Part shown: piece after piece, positions 9,243 through 17,917 of the stretch
How positions within the stretch are numbered: position 1 is the first letter of the stretch
Layout: each line of letters begins with the position of its first letter
Assembly (NCBI RefSeq): GCF_002135315.1
Contig: NZ_NEGA01000002.1
Span: forward strand, 163,231 to 227,230
Source: Acinetobacter sp. ANC 3903
GTDB taxonomy: Bacteria > Pseudomonadota > Gammaproteobacteria > Pseudomonadales > Moraxellaceae
Direction of reading: 5' to 3'
DNA: 64,000 nucleotides
Made by a program: the position numbers and the translations under genes
The notes under the pieces: generated by a model
Seen by the model: the letters and a program-made list of their open reading frames with translations, nothing else
Database searches by the model: none
Told to the model about the DNA's origin: nothing

Positions 9243-10004
9243 CTAAGATTTCAGGCTAAAACCATATTTTTTAAATACTGCTTTGGCTTGAGCACTTTTT
9301 TCCACAAACTGTTCAAATTGCACTGCCTCTTTATTCTTTTCGCCCTGCTTGGTTAAAGCCAGTGGATACGCAATCGGGCTATGTGAGTTTGCCGGAAAAG
9401 TACCGATGATTTTTACTTTCTGGCTGATCAAGGCATCGGTTTTATAGACGATCCCCACTTCACATTCACCACGCTCAACAAAAGCCAAGGCCGAGCGCAC
9501 ATCATCCGTTCCGACAATCCGTCCATTTAAGCTATTCAGCCAGTTCAGTTTAATCAGGCTCTGTTTAGCATATTTACCCGCAGGCACAGATTCCATTTGT
9601 CCTGTGCATAAATGTCCTTTAAACGCTTGGGCAAACTTAAAATTGGACTGTGGCTTAAATGAAATATTTAAATTTTTTGGACTGATGGCCACAAGCTGGT
9701 TAAACAATAGAGGTCGAACCACAGCTGCATTGACCATTTTGTTTTGCACTAGATAACTCATCCAGTCCTGATCGGCCGAGAAAAATACATCACTGCTCGC
9801 CCCAGCCTGTACCTGTTTGGCCAAAGCTGAAGATGCACCAAATACCGGTACAATTTTTGTTTGAGGATGTTTGGCCTGGTAAATATGGGCAATATCGGTC
9901 ATGGCATTGCTCAGACTGGCCGCAGCATAAATTTTCACTGTTCCGGCATGGGTTGCAGAAAATATCGATGCAAAACAAACTGATAAAAACAGAAAATTTT
10001 TCAT
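9243..10004 (-). CDS. modA: Molybdate-binding periplasmic protein ModA
   Basis: Periplasmic solute-binding protein for molybdate (and tungstate). It has a signal peptide (KNFLFLSVCFASIFSATHA) and then KIYAAASLSNAMTDIA, the family opening, with FGASSALAKQVQAGASSDVFFSAD forming the oxyanion site. The 253-residue form starts at the ATG at 10004, which has GAGGA at a proper 8-base spacing. In-frame ATGs at 10010 and 10019 exist; the last overlaps the moeA stop (ATGA) and could allow coupling. Confidence 0.93.
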   Translation of the reverse strand: MKNFLFLSVCFASIFSATHAGTVKIYAAASLSNAMTDIAHIYQAKHPQTKIVPVFGASSALAKQVQAGASSDVFFSADQDWMSYLVQNKMVNAAVVRPLLFNQLVAISPKNLNISFKPQSNFKFAQAFKGHLCTGQMESVPAGKYAKQSLIKLNWLNSLNGRIVGTDDVRSALAFVERGECEVGIVYKTDALISQKVKIIGTFPANSHSPIAYPLALTKQGEKNKEAVQFEQFVEKSAQAKAVFKKYGFSLKS

Positions 10005-10018
10005 GTGCATTTTCCTCA

Positions 10019-11260
10019 TCAGTGAATAAATAAGCCTTGGACGATATCCCCTTCAGCCAAACTTTGCCCTGCGGGAATACGCACCAGACAATTGGCCTGC
10101 ATTAAATTGCTCAGCATATGGGATTGCTGTTTGGACAGACTTTTTACTTTTAAAACCGACTGGTCAAAACTGGCGGACATTCTTAAAAAACGTTCTCTGC
10201 TGTCCATTTTTAAATCATGGGTGAGTACTGCACTAAACCAGTTGGGCTGCTGCTTTTGTCCTTGTAAGGCATTTAATAAAGTTGCCGTATAAATTTGCAT
10301 GCCTACATAGACTGCTGCGGGATTGCCCGGTAGTCCCAATAAATAGCAACTTGTTCGGTCATTTCGGGTTAATTCTGCAAAGAACATCGGCTTGCCCGGT
10401 TTCTGTTTCACTTTCCAGAACAGCTGTTCAAAGCCTAAATCCAGTGCTACCGGTCGAATAAAATCATAATCTCCAACCGATACTCCGCCGGTGGTTAAAA
10501 TCAGGTAATGACTTTCCGATAATTCCTGAATGAGTGCCTGAACTGCATCTTCTGTATCTGCGACATGGAATATTTCAACCTGTTGCCCTGCATTTTGAAA
10601 CCATGCTTCAATCAAAGGCCCATTGGCATCGAAAATTTTTCCTGCTGTAAAGTCAGCTACACTTTCTGCGACCTCATCTCCAGTAATCACCACTGCAACT
10701 TTAGGATATTGAAAAACTTCAATGCCTTGAATGCCCGCCATACTTAAAGAGGCGATTGCACCTACAGACAGTTGTTGTCCTTTATTTGCCAATAATTGTC
10801 CAACTGAAATTTCTTCACCCACATCACGAATGTCGGCATTGGCTTTTAAGTGTTCCGTTATTTCAATTTTGCCTGAATCGATGAGCTTGACAATTTCCTG
10901 ACGCGCCACCATGGTGGTTCCAAATGGAATTTTGGCACCGGTAAAAATCCGTACCGCTTGCCCATCTTGGAGTCGCAGTTCATCCTGTTGACCCGCCCGA
11001 ATTTCACCGATCAGTTCAAATTCACTATGCGGCTCAATTGCAGACTGGGCAGATAGCGCATAACCATCTACCGCACTTTGCGAAAATAAGGGCAGATTGA
11101 TGGCAGCATACACATCTTGCGCCAAATAGCGGTTTAAAGCCCGATTTAGGCCAAGACTTTCCGTGGCGAGGCTCTTGGTCTTCTGCAAAATTAAATTTAA
11201 GGCCTGATCTACCGTAATCAGGCCTTGTTCTGCTCCGCACCCAGACATTATGCTATTCAT
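10019..11260 (-). CDS. moeA: Molybdopterin molybdenumtransferase MoeA
   Basis: Inserts molybdate into adenylylated molybdopterin in the last common step of Moco synthesis. The 413 residues carry the MoeA landmarks: SAVDGYA, FTGAKIPFGT, the molybdopterin-binding segment TTGGVSVGDYDF, and LPGNPAAVYV, with a short beta-barrel C-terminal domain. The start overlaps the moaCB stop by four bases (ATGA), and the end meets modA. Molybdate import and insertion are therefore encoded in one run. Confidence 0.95.
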   Translation of the reverse strand: MNSIMSGCGAEQGLITVDQALNLILQKTKSLATESLGLNRALNRYLAQDVYAAINLPLFSQSAVDGYALSAQSAIEPHSEFELIGEIRAGQQDELRLQDGQAVRIFTGAKIPFGTTMVARQEIVKLIDSGKIEITEHLKANADIRDVGEEISVGQLLANKGQQLSVGAIASLSMAGIQGIEVFQYPKVAVVITGDEVAESVADFTAGKIFDANGPLIEAWFQNAGQQVEIFHVADTEDAVQALIQELSESHYLILTTGGVSVGDYDFIRPVALDLGFEQLFWKVKQKPGKPMFFAELTRNDRTSCYLLGLPGNPAAVYVGMQIYTATLLNALQGQKQQPNWFSAVLTHDLKMDSRERFLRMSASFDQSVLKVKSLSKQQSHMLSNLMQANCLVRIPAGQSLAEGDIVQGLFIH

Positions 11261-12180
11261 TGATAACCGCCTTGATGTGGAATATTTTTTTGCACATCAA
11301 ATAAATGCACCAATGCAGGCAGCACGGCAATTAAGGATTCTTTGGCGCCTTGGCGACTTCCCGGCAAGGTCATGACTAGGCTGTTATCAATATAACCGGC
11401 CACACCGCGACTTAAGGCCGCATAAGGTGTACGTTTTTGACCAAAACTACGCGATGCTTCCATCAGTCCTGGAATCTCACGTTTTAATAAAGGCTGAATG
11501 GTTTCGACAGTTAAGTCTTTCGGCCCCAGCCCTGTTCCACCTACGGTTAGAATCAGCGGATAGTCATTTTTTTGCTGTTCAATCAGTGCCAGCAACTGTT
11601 CAGGGCTGTCAGGAATGACGCAGTAAGCAATATTGCTAAAATTGGCTTCCTGCAAGATTTCCAGCACATTTTGCCCTGCCGTATCCGGCTTTTTGCCTGC
11701 GGCCACGGTATCCGACAGCACAATGATAGACGCCGGCAAAGATTCTTTTAAGGCACGGGTAAAATGGGACTTGCCGCCTTTTTTCTTTTGTAATTTAACC
11801 TGATCCAGACATAGGTCTTCCGGTTCACAATGCGGTTTCAGCATGTCATACAAGGTTAACCCAGCCAGACTGACTGCGGTCAAAGCTTCCATTTCCACCC
11901 CGGTCGGCCCAATGGTTTCCACCGTGGCAATAATTTCCACATGTGCATCAAACAGTTCATATTCCACATCGGCACGGTAAATCGGTAGCGGATGACATAG
12001 CGGAATCAGTTCATCGGTACGTTTCGCCGCTAAAATTCCGGCAATCCGTGCAGTTTTCAGTGCATCACCTTTTTCAGTATTGCCATTACGTAACAACTCA
12101 ATGCAATGTGGCGGTGCATGCAGAATCCCTGTGGCCACTGCAGTCCGATAACTCTCTGCTTTCATCCCAACATTTTTCAT
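11257..12180 (-). CDS. moaCB: Bifunctional MoaC-MoaB/MogA fusion protein
   Basis: A 307-residue fusion. Residues 1-150 are a MoaC domain (cyclic pyranopterin monophosphate synthase) with ELIPLCHPLPI and TGVEMEALTAVSLAGLT. Residues about 150-300 are a MoaB/MogA domain (molybdopterin adenylyltransferase-like) with LSDTVAAGKKPDTAG, VGGTGLGPKDLT and LPGSRQGAKES. The fusion joins an early and a late Moco step on one chain and is known from other proteobacteria. The N terminus is shorter than E. coli MoaC. AGGAAAG precedes the ATG at 12180. Confidence 0.93.
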   Translation of the reverse strand: MKNVGMKAESYRTAVATGILHAPPHCIELLRNGNTEKGDALKTARIAGILAAKRTDELIPLCHPLPIYRADVEYELFDAHVEIIATVETIGPTGVEMEALTAVSLAGLTLYDMLKPHCEPEDLCLDQVKLQKKKGGKSHFTRALKESLPASIIVLSDTVAAGKKPDTAGQNVLEILQEANFSNIAYCVIPDSPEQLLALIEQQKNDYPLILTVGGTGLGPKDLTVETIQPLLKREIPGLMEASRSFGQKRTPYAALSRGVAGYIDNSLVMTLPGSRQGAKESLIAVLPALVHLFDVQKNIPHQGGYQ

Positions 12181-12229
12181 TGCATCTTTCCTGAATTCAT
12201 TTTTACTTTAAATATTGCTGTTGACTGAC

Positions 12230-12254
12230 ATCTACTCGGGTTCAATAAGTAGAT
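12230..12254. repeat. Short inverted repeat in the moaCB leader
   Basis: ATCTACT and AGTAGAT flank an 11-base centre between moaE and moaCB. It could form a 7-pair hairpin in the moaCB leader RNA or be an operator; there is no T run to make it a terminator. Confidence 0.35.
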
Positions 12255-12264
12255 TAATCTGCTT

Positions 12265-12798
12265 TTAATGATGACAATGTGCATGATCAGCGTGTGCAGA
12301 TTGTTTATCTGTATATGGTTTATCTGCATGATGATGTGCGTGCCCCTGCTGCGCTGTATCTTTACGGATACAGCAACCTTCTACATATTGGCTGCTGCCA
12401 TCCATGTAAAATTCTTCTTTCCATACCGGAACTTCATGTTTTACCCGTTCAACGGCTTCTTCACAGGCAGCAAAGGCTTCGTGGCGATGTGCAGCATAGG
12501 CAATGGCAATAATGGCCTTTTCCCCAATATCCAAAGCGCCAATCCGGTGAATTACTCGCACATAAGAAACCGTATATTTGGCTTGAATCTCCTGCTCGAT
12601 CTGACGGATCATTTTTTCCGCGACAGGTGCATAAGCGGTATATTTCAGCGCTTTAACCGCTTTACCTTCATGATGATTACGCACGGTTCCAATAAACACG
12701 CCAATCCCGCCACATTCAGGAAAATGTTCAATCGGGTCAAAGCTGTCTAGGCTTAAGGCGGTATCCTGAATTCTGGAAAATGTTTTCAATACTGTCAT
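12265..12798 (-). CDS. moaE: Molybdopterin synthase catalytic subunit MoaE with His-rich tail
   Basis: Large subunit of molybdopterin synthase, which with thiocarboxylated MoaD converts cPMP to molybdopterin. The 177-residue form starts at the ATG at 12798, with GGAGG five bases ahead. Family motifs are FIGTVRNHHEGK, IHRIGALDIGEKAI, HRHEAFAACEEAV and the catalytic-lysine segment VPVWKEEFYMDG. The last 28 residues, after the normal MoaE end, hold nine His and one Cys and look like a metal-binding extension. Confidence 0.93.
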   Translation of the reverse strand: MTVLKTFSRIQDTALSLDSFDPIEHFPECGGIGVFIGTVRNHHEGKAVKALKYTAYAPVAEKMIRQIEQEIQAKYTVSYVRVIHRIGALDIGEKAIIAIAYAAHRHEAFAACEEAVERVKHEVPVWKEEFYMDGSSQYVEGCCIRKDTAQQGHAHHHADKPYTDKQSAHADHAHCHH

Positions 12799-12799
12799 T

Positions 12800-13051
12800 T
12801 CAACCTCCGGCCACTGGGGACAACAGCACGAGGGTACTGTCTGCATTCAACTGGGTTTGACGTGGAATAATGTCCTCACCGATGGCACAGGCACAGCGTT
12901 CAAGCATGGTAAAAGCTGCCGGATAATCCTGTCCGACTTGTACTAAAACCTCGGCAACAGTGCTCCGAGCACTGCATAACAGGGCTAAATTTGCGGGTAA
13001 CTGTCGTTCTACCGCACCGAAGGCTTCAATTTGAATTTTGATCTGTGGCAT
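12800..13051 (-). CDS. moaD: Molybdopterin synthase sulfur carrier subunit MoaD
   Basis: Ubiquitin-like sulfur carrier, 83 residues, ending in the required C-terminal Gly-Gly (LLSPVAGG) that is adenylated and thiocarboxylated. The ATG at 13051 has GGAGG at good spacing. The stop is one base before moaE. No MoeB activating enzyme is encoded nearby, so it must be elsewhere. The upstream and downstream junctions are identical GGAGGTTGAAATG. Confidence 0.92.
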   Translation of the reverse strand: MPQIKIQIEAFGAVERQLPANLALLCSARSTVAEVLVQVGQDYPAAFTMLERCACAIGEDIIPRQTQLNADSTLVLLSPVAGG

Positions 13052-13052
13052 T

Positions 13053-14102
13053 TCAACCTCCAATCATATGCATGCTGATTTTACGGGATGGCTCATTTTT
13101 CAAGCGTTGTTGAATGGCATGAAAGCCCTGTTCTTTATTCCAGATATAATTTGATACAGTGCGATGCAAGCCCAGTTCACTCAAAGGTGTAGATGCAGCC
13201 AGGGCTTTAATTTCAGTTTTTAGCTGCAAACCTTGCGGTGCAAACAGGCAGTTATAAAATTCGCCTTGTGCGGTTAAACGCAGCCGATCACAGCTGCCAC
13301 AAAATGAATGGGTAATGGTAGAAATAATGCCAATTGGATGACCATCAATCAGATATTGTCTTGCCGGATCGGAAGTCGAATGAGCTGCATGATGCTCTTG
13401 GCTAGTCACGATAAATTCAGTGCTTAGGGTATCTAAAATCTGCTGTTCGCTGACCACATGTGCAGTCGACCATTTACGCTCACCGTCCAGTGGCATAAAT
13501 TCAATAAAACGGAGCTGGATATTTTGCTCAACGGACCAGCGTGCCAACGGCAAAATCTGATTGTCATTGATGCCGTTCATCAATACGCTATTGATCTTGA
13601 TAGGCAAACCGACCTCTTGTGCTGCACGAATTCCGGCAAGTACGGGGCTTAAATCTTTTTGGGTCAGCTGTTTAAATTGATCAGCATCCAGACTGTCCAG
13701 ACTGATGTTCAAATCATCCAGTCCGGCCTGTTTTAAAGCCTGTGCATATTGTTTGAGATAATGACCATTGCTGGTCATGGAGATGCGTTTCAGTCCCAAG
13801 GGTTTCAGGTTTTGCAGTTGTGCCACAAAATGCACTACCCCTTGACGCATTAAAGGCTCTCCCCCGGTAATGCGAATCGCTTCTATGCCACGATGCACCA
13901 TAAAAGCACAAAAATGATAAAGCTCTTCAAAACTGAGCAAGTCGTGTTTTTTCATCCATTCAGGATGTTCCGGCATGCAATAGGCACACTTAAAATTACA
14001 GCGATCGGTCACTGAAATTCGCAATTTACGCTTGCTTCGACCAAACTGATCGACAAATCGCGCATCGGTTTCAAGTTCTGTCATCATATTCATGTGGAAC
14101 AT
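13053..14102 (-). CDS. moaA: GTP 3',8-cyclase MoaA
   Basis: Radical-SAM enzyme starting Moco synthesis from GTP, 349 residues. The N-terminal [4Fe-4S] motif is CNFKCAYC (Cys35, Cys39, Cys42). The second cluster is in FCGSCDRLRL followed by a Cys in FYNCLFAPQG. The C terminus ends in the essential Gly-Gly (MIGG). The start could be Met1, Met4, Met6 or Met7; Met1 is used here. A sigma-54-type promoter lies about 80 bases upstream. Confidence 0.95.
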   Translation of the reverse strand: MFHMNMMTELETDARFVDQFGRSKRKLRISVTDRCNFKCAYCMPEHPEWMKKHDLLSFEELYHFCAFMVHRGIEAIRITGGEPLMRQGVVHFVAQLQNLKPLGLKRISMTSNGHYLKQYAQALKQAGLDDLNISLDSLDADQFKQLTQKDLSPVLAGIRAAQEVGLPIKINSVLMNGINDNQILPLARWSVEQNIQLRFIEFMPLDGERKWSTAHVVSEQQILDTLSTEFIVTSQEHHAAHSTSDPARQYLIDGHPIGIISTITHSFCGSCDRLRLTAQGEFYNCLFAPQGLQLKTEIKALAASTPLSELGLHRTVSNYIWNKEQGFHAIQQRLKNEPSRKISMHMIGG

Positions 14103-14181
14103 CCATCTTCAGGCATCTTGTTGTAATTGCACAGATGTTGTGCGCAAGATTTAAAGTGCCCAATCTTGTTATTGTTAGAAT

Positions 14182-14197
14182 TGCAATAAGTGTTCCA
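14182..14197 (-). promoter_or_regulatory. Candidate sigma-54 promoter of the moaADE genes
   Basis: Read on the minus strand the sequence is TGGAACACTTATTGCA, with GG and GC separated by exactly 10 bases, one base off the TGGCAC-N5-TTGCA consensus. It lies between the mobA stop and moaA and points toward moaA. Confidence 0.6.
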
Positions 14198-14226
14198 ACT
14201 TTGTGCCAAAGGCAAAAGATTCTGTT

Positions 14227-14853
14227 TTAATGCAGAAATTTAAGTTGTTGATGCTGCTGTAGCTCATCCAGTGAATTAATGCTGTGAAAAAATAGGGCAC
14301 GATTTTTAAAACTTGCTACTTGGGCGTGCAAGTCGGCAAAACAGTGTTTTAGACTGCGCTGTTTTTGTTCGAGATGATTGATAAAGGTAGGTAGACTACT
14401 GCGTTTAAGCAGACAAAATGGATACAGGGCCGTACCATTAATTTCCACATAGGCCACCTCTGCCAGACTGTTTTTCGCCAAAACCTGATGCAACTTGAGT
14501 AGAACTCGTGAAGGGATATAGGTCACATCGCAGGGGACAAATAGCACATAGTCGGCCTGTACATGTGCCCAAGCGCTTTTCATGCCCATCAGTGGACCTA
14601 AAAAGCCGCTTTCATCATCCTGATAGCAATGAATGCTGGGAATAATTTTCTGGTAAATCGAATCATCCCGGTGGCTGTTAATCCAGACGTGCGCTACATC
14701 GGATTTTAACTGTTGATGGATTTTGATCAGTTGAATCTGGTCATCAAATTTCTGTAGCAGCTTATTGATGCCATTCATGCGCCGTGCCTGCCCCCCAGCT
14801 AAAATCACCAGATCGGTGCTGGGATAAACAGCATTTTTTAATGTTTTTCTCAT
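14227..14853 (-). CDS. mobA: Molybdenum cofactor guanylyltransferase MobA
   Basis: Adds GMP to Mo-molybdopterin to make the bis-MGD cofactor needed by NasA-type nitrate reductases. The 208-residue protein has the nucleotidyltransferase opening VILAGGQARRMNGINKLLQ and the DVTYIP metal-site region. The start overlaps the nasA stop by four bases (ATGA), so enzyme and cofactor attachment are translationally coupled. The GGKS-type loop is degenerate (ARRMNGINK), but the Lys is kept. Confidence 0.88.
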   Translation of the reverse strand: MRKTLKNAVYPSTDLVILAGGQARRMNGINKLLQKFDDQIQLIKIHQQLKSDVAHVWINSHRDDSIYQKIIPSIHCYQDDESGFLGPLMGMKSAWAHVQADYVLFVPCDVTYIPSRVLLKLHQVLAKNSLAEVAYVEINGTALYPFCLLKRSSLPTFINHLEQKQRSLKHCFADLHAQVASFKNRALFFHSINSLDELQQHQQLKFLH

Positions 14854-17630
14854 TCTACCGCCTCCATTTGACAGGCTTTAATCAGGCCACGAATTTCAGG
14901 CAAACATGAACCGCAGTTACCGCCCGCTTTTAGGCATGCAGTAACCTGTTTTTCATCAGTGATATTTTTGGTTTTGATGGTATCAATAATTCGGTTTTTA
15001 CCGACTTTAAAACAGCTACAGACCAGTGGACCTTCATTGTTCGCCATCGACATTGGCTGTCCTGCCAGTAAGGCTTTACGGTGCATTGCACTTAAACGTT
15101 CACGCTTAAACAGGCTTGCGACCCAGTCGCGGTCTGGCAATAAAGCCTTCGGTGCAATATACAGGCTGGCAATCAAGTGCCCATCCTTCAACACCACACT
15201 GTGACTGATATGCGCAGTTTGATCTTCAATGTTCAGCCATTCAAAACTTTCATCCTGAAACGGCAACAGCTCTTTTAACTGTTCAGTGGTCTGGGTAAAT
15301 TTTTTACGGTCGGCCAGTTCATAACGCACAGCTTTGGCGGTGGTGATTTTGGTCCACCACACGGTATTTTGAATGGAAGATTGCACGATCTTTTCAAAAC
15401 CCTGACGCACATAAAATACGCCTTGCCACTGGCTATAAAATGGGTGAATGATCACCGGGGTATGCTTAAATTCGGGTTCACCGGAAATGGCATCCACCAC
15501 TGGATTAACGACCTTGCCAATCCGTGCATCCGATGCCACCTGATCATTCCAGTGAATCGGTGCAAAGACTTGTCCACGGCGAATGTTGTCACTCACCGTG
15601 GCACGAAGTACACAATTGCCCCACTTCGATTTAACTTCCACCAGCTCGCCATCTTTCACCCCATATTTCAAAGCATCATGCGGATGAATTTCACAATACG
15701 GCTCGGCGCGATGGCTAGCTAAATTGGCAGAGAGTCCGGTACGGCTCATGGTGTGCCACTGGTCACGAATCCGTCCGGTATTCAAAACCAGTGGAAACTC
15801 ATTACAGGTTTGATGAACCGGATTTACCGCCGAAATAGCAATAAATTTGGCTTTAGCATCAGCATGACTAAATTGCCCTTTGGAATATAATCGAGCTACA
15901 GAGCCATCTGCCTGATCTTTGTTCCAGACTGGCCATTGCACCGGTTGCAGATCATCATATTCAACTGTATTTAAATCGCTTAAACCGCTTAGATTGAAAT
16001 AACGGAAATTTTCCACTTCATGGCGATGGGCCAAGTCTGAGTTTTGTTCAGCCGACAATTGCGCATGTTCCAGGAAAATTTCATGACTATTTTTAAAATC
16101 AAAGCCATTGAAACCTAATTTTTTTGCGACCTGACTGATCGCCCACCAATCCACTTTCGCCTCTAGCGGTGCATCTAAAAAAGCACGCTGTCTGGAAATA
16201 CGGCGTTCAGAGTTGGTGACAGTACCGTCTTTTTCACCCCAGCCCAGTGCAGGTAACAGCACATCGGCATATTGCGTGGTATCGGTGTCCTGACAAATAT
16301 CGGACACCACCACAAACTCGCATTTTTCCAGAGCACGTTTCACTTGATCTGCATCGGGCAAACTCACCACAGGATTGGTGGCCATAATCCAGATGGCTTT
16401 AATCTTGCCACTTTCTACAGCATGGAATAGATCAACCGCCTTGAAACCCGCTTGCTTGGCAATATAGGGACTTTGCCAGAAGTTTTGTACCAGCTGTTGA
16501 TGGCTCGCATTTTCCAGTTCCAGATGTGCTGCCAGCATATTCGCTAATCCCCCCACTTCACGCCCGCCCATGGCATTCGGTTGCCCGGTCATGGAAAAAG
16601 GTGCAGCACCCTGTTTGCCAATTTTCCCCGTAAATAAATGACAGTTGGTAATGCTGTTGGCCTTGTTCACCCCTTGGGAGGACTGATTCACCCCCATAGA
16701 AAACAGGGTCATCACTTTTTCGGTTTGGGCAAATTTTTCATAGAAAGTTTGCAGTTTTTCAATAGAAATACCGGTGCGATGAGCTACATCTTCAATTGAG
16801 ACTTCGCTTTGGCTTTGTGCTAAAGCCTGTTCTAAACCTTGCGTATATTGATCAATAAAATGTTGGTTAGCATGACCATTTTTAAATAGATATTGTAATA
16901 GGCCATTAAATAGAGCGACATCCTGCCCCGGTAAGATCGGCAAATGTAAATCCGCAGCTTCACAGGTGCTGGTAAAACGCGGATCAATCACCACCACAAA
17001 CAGATCACGCTGTTCTTTGGCTTGCATGATGCGTTGATACAGCACCGGATGACACCATGCCGTATTAGAACCGACCAATACCACCATGTCGGTATGTTCA
17101 AAATCTGCATAGCTGGCTGGAACGATATCTTCACCAAAGGCACGTTTGTGTGCCGCAACTGCGGAAGACATACAGAGTCGTGAATTGGTGTCGATATTGG
17201 CCGTACCCAAATAACCTTTAACGAATTTATTCACCACATAATAGTCTTCCGTCAGCAATTGCCCGGACACATAAAAGGCAATACTGTCACGCCCGTATTG
17301 ATCAATGTATTGCTGAAACTTATTGGCAATTAAATCTGTTGCGGTATTCCAATCAGTCTTTTCACGCTGATTCTTTCGGCCCAGCATTGGATGAAGAACA
17401 CGTGTTTCCAGGCCAATGGTATCAGCCAAATTACTGCCTTTAATGCACAGTTTTCCATAGTTGGATGGATGATTTACATCCCCGGTAACCGAAACTTTTT
17501 GACCTAAAGCTGTGTCCTGTACAGTCGCAGTGACACCACAACCTACACCACAATAGGGACAGGTAGTGTGCGTGGTCTTAGTTTGTAATTCTGTGGAGCT
17601 ATGCAGTTCCATCACAGGGATACTATTCAT
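14850..17630 (-). CDS. nasA: Assimilatory nitrate reductase catalytic subunit NasA
   Basis: Cytoplasmic Mo-bis-MGD enzyme reducing nitrate to nitrite for assimilation, 926 residues. The N-terminal [4Fe-4S] ligands are Cys24, Cys27, Cys31 and Cys62. The molybdopterin-binding regions follow (LVGSNTAWCHPV, FSMTGQPNAMGGREVGGLAN in outline, and a dinucleotide-binding domain with NTGRIRDQWHTM). At the C terminus, about residues 865-920, there is a BFD-like [2Fe-2S] domain (CSCFKVG, then CGSC), as in Klebsiella NasA. AAGGAG precedes the ATG by 6 bases. No signal peptide is present. Confidence 0.95.
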   Translation of the reverse strand: MNSIPVMELHSSTELQTKTTHTTCPYCGVGCGVTATVQDTALGQKVSVTGDVNHPSNYGKLCIKGSNLADTIGLETRVLHPMLGRKNQREKTDWNTATDLIANKFQQYIDQYGRDSIAFYVSGQLLTEDYYVVNKFVKGYLGTANIDTNSRLCMSSAVAAHKRAFGEDIVPASYADFEHTDMVVLVGSNTAWCHPVLYQRIMQAKEQRDLFVVVIDPRFTSTCEAADLHLPILPGQDVALFNGLLQYLFKNGHANQHFIDQYTQGLEQALAQSQSEVSIEDVAHRTGISIEKLQTFYEKFAQTEKVMTLFSMGVNQSSQGVNKANSITNCHLFTGKIGKQGAAPFSMTGQPNAMGGREVGGLANMLAAHLELENASHQQLVQNFWQSPYIAKQAGFKAVDLFHAVESGKIKAIWIMATNPVVSLPDADQVKRALEKCEFVVVSDICQDTDTTQYADVLLPALGWGEKDGTVTNSERRISRQRAFLDAPLEAKVDWWAISQVAKKLGFNGFDFKNSHEIFLEHAQLSAEQNSDLAHRHEVENFRYFNLSGLSDLNTVEYDDLQPVQWPVWNKDQADGSVARLYSKGQFSHADAKAKFIAISAVNPVHQTCNEFPLVLNTGRIRDQWHTMSRTGLSANLASHRAEPYCEIHPHDALKYGVKDGELVEVKSKWGNCVLRATVSDNIRRGQVFAPIHWNDQVASDARIGKVVNPVVDAISGEPEFKHTPVIIHPFYSQWQGVFYVRQGFEKIVQSSIQNTVWWTKITTAKAVRYELADRKKFTQTTEQLKELLPFQDESFEWLNIEDQTAHISHSVVLKDGHLIASLYIAPKALLPDRDWVASLFKRERLSAMHRKALLAGQPMSMANNEGPLVCSCFKVGKNRIIDTIKTKNITDEKQVTACLKAGGNCGSCLPEIRGLIKACQMEAVE

Positions 17631-17917
17631 AGAGACTCCTTAAGTTTTGAAATATACAATTTGATTCATTTCAAATAGATTCATTACGACGGTGTCTTTT
17701 CAATAGAACTTATTTTTCTGGATTAACCTTCGGTTCAACCTACTTTTCTTTCGGGAAAAGTAGGCAAAACCATTGTCATCCGCAAAACTCGTTCACATCC
17801 GTCATTTAACAAAAAATTCGCAGAAACATTCATTTTCATATTTTGTCCTGACTCAAACAGTTGCGGATGACGTTTCCGCGTATCCTGTTTTTTGGTACAT
17901 TACAAAATGGATTTTTC
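17631..17917. repeat. Intergenic element with hairpin and outer inverted repeat
   Basis: The 287-base gap between the NirD-fusion gene and nasA contains a perfect 10-pair hairpin at 17739-17764 (CCTACTTTTC/GAAAAGTAGG, loop TTTCGG). It also contains an 11-base perfect inverted repeat, GTCATCCGCAA at 17775-17785 and TTGCGGATGAC at 17861-17871. No convincing gene or T-tract terminator is present. The structure resembles dispersed intergenic repeats, but copy number cannot be judged from one window. Confidence 0.5.

Noticed and set aside
17739..17764. Hairpin as a transcription terminator for nirB operon or nasA
   Set aside because: No T tract follows on either strand; treated as a structured repeat instead.
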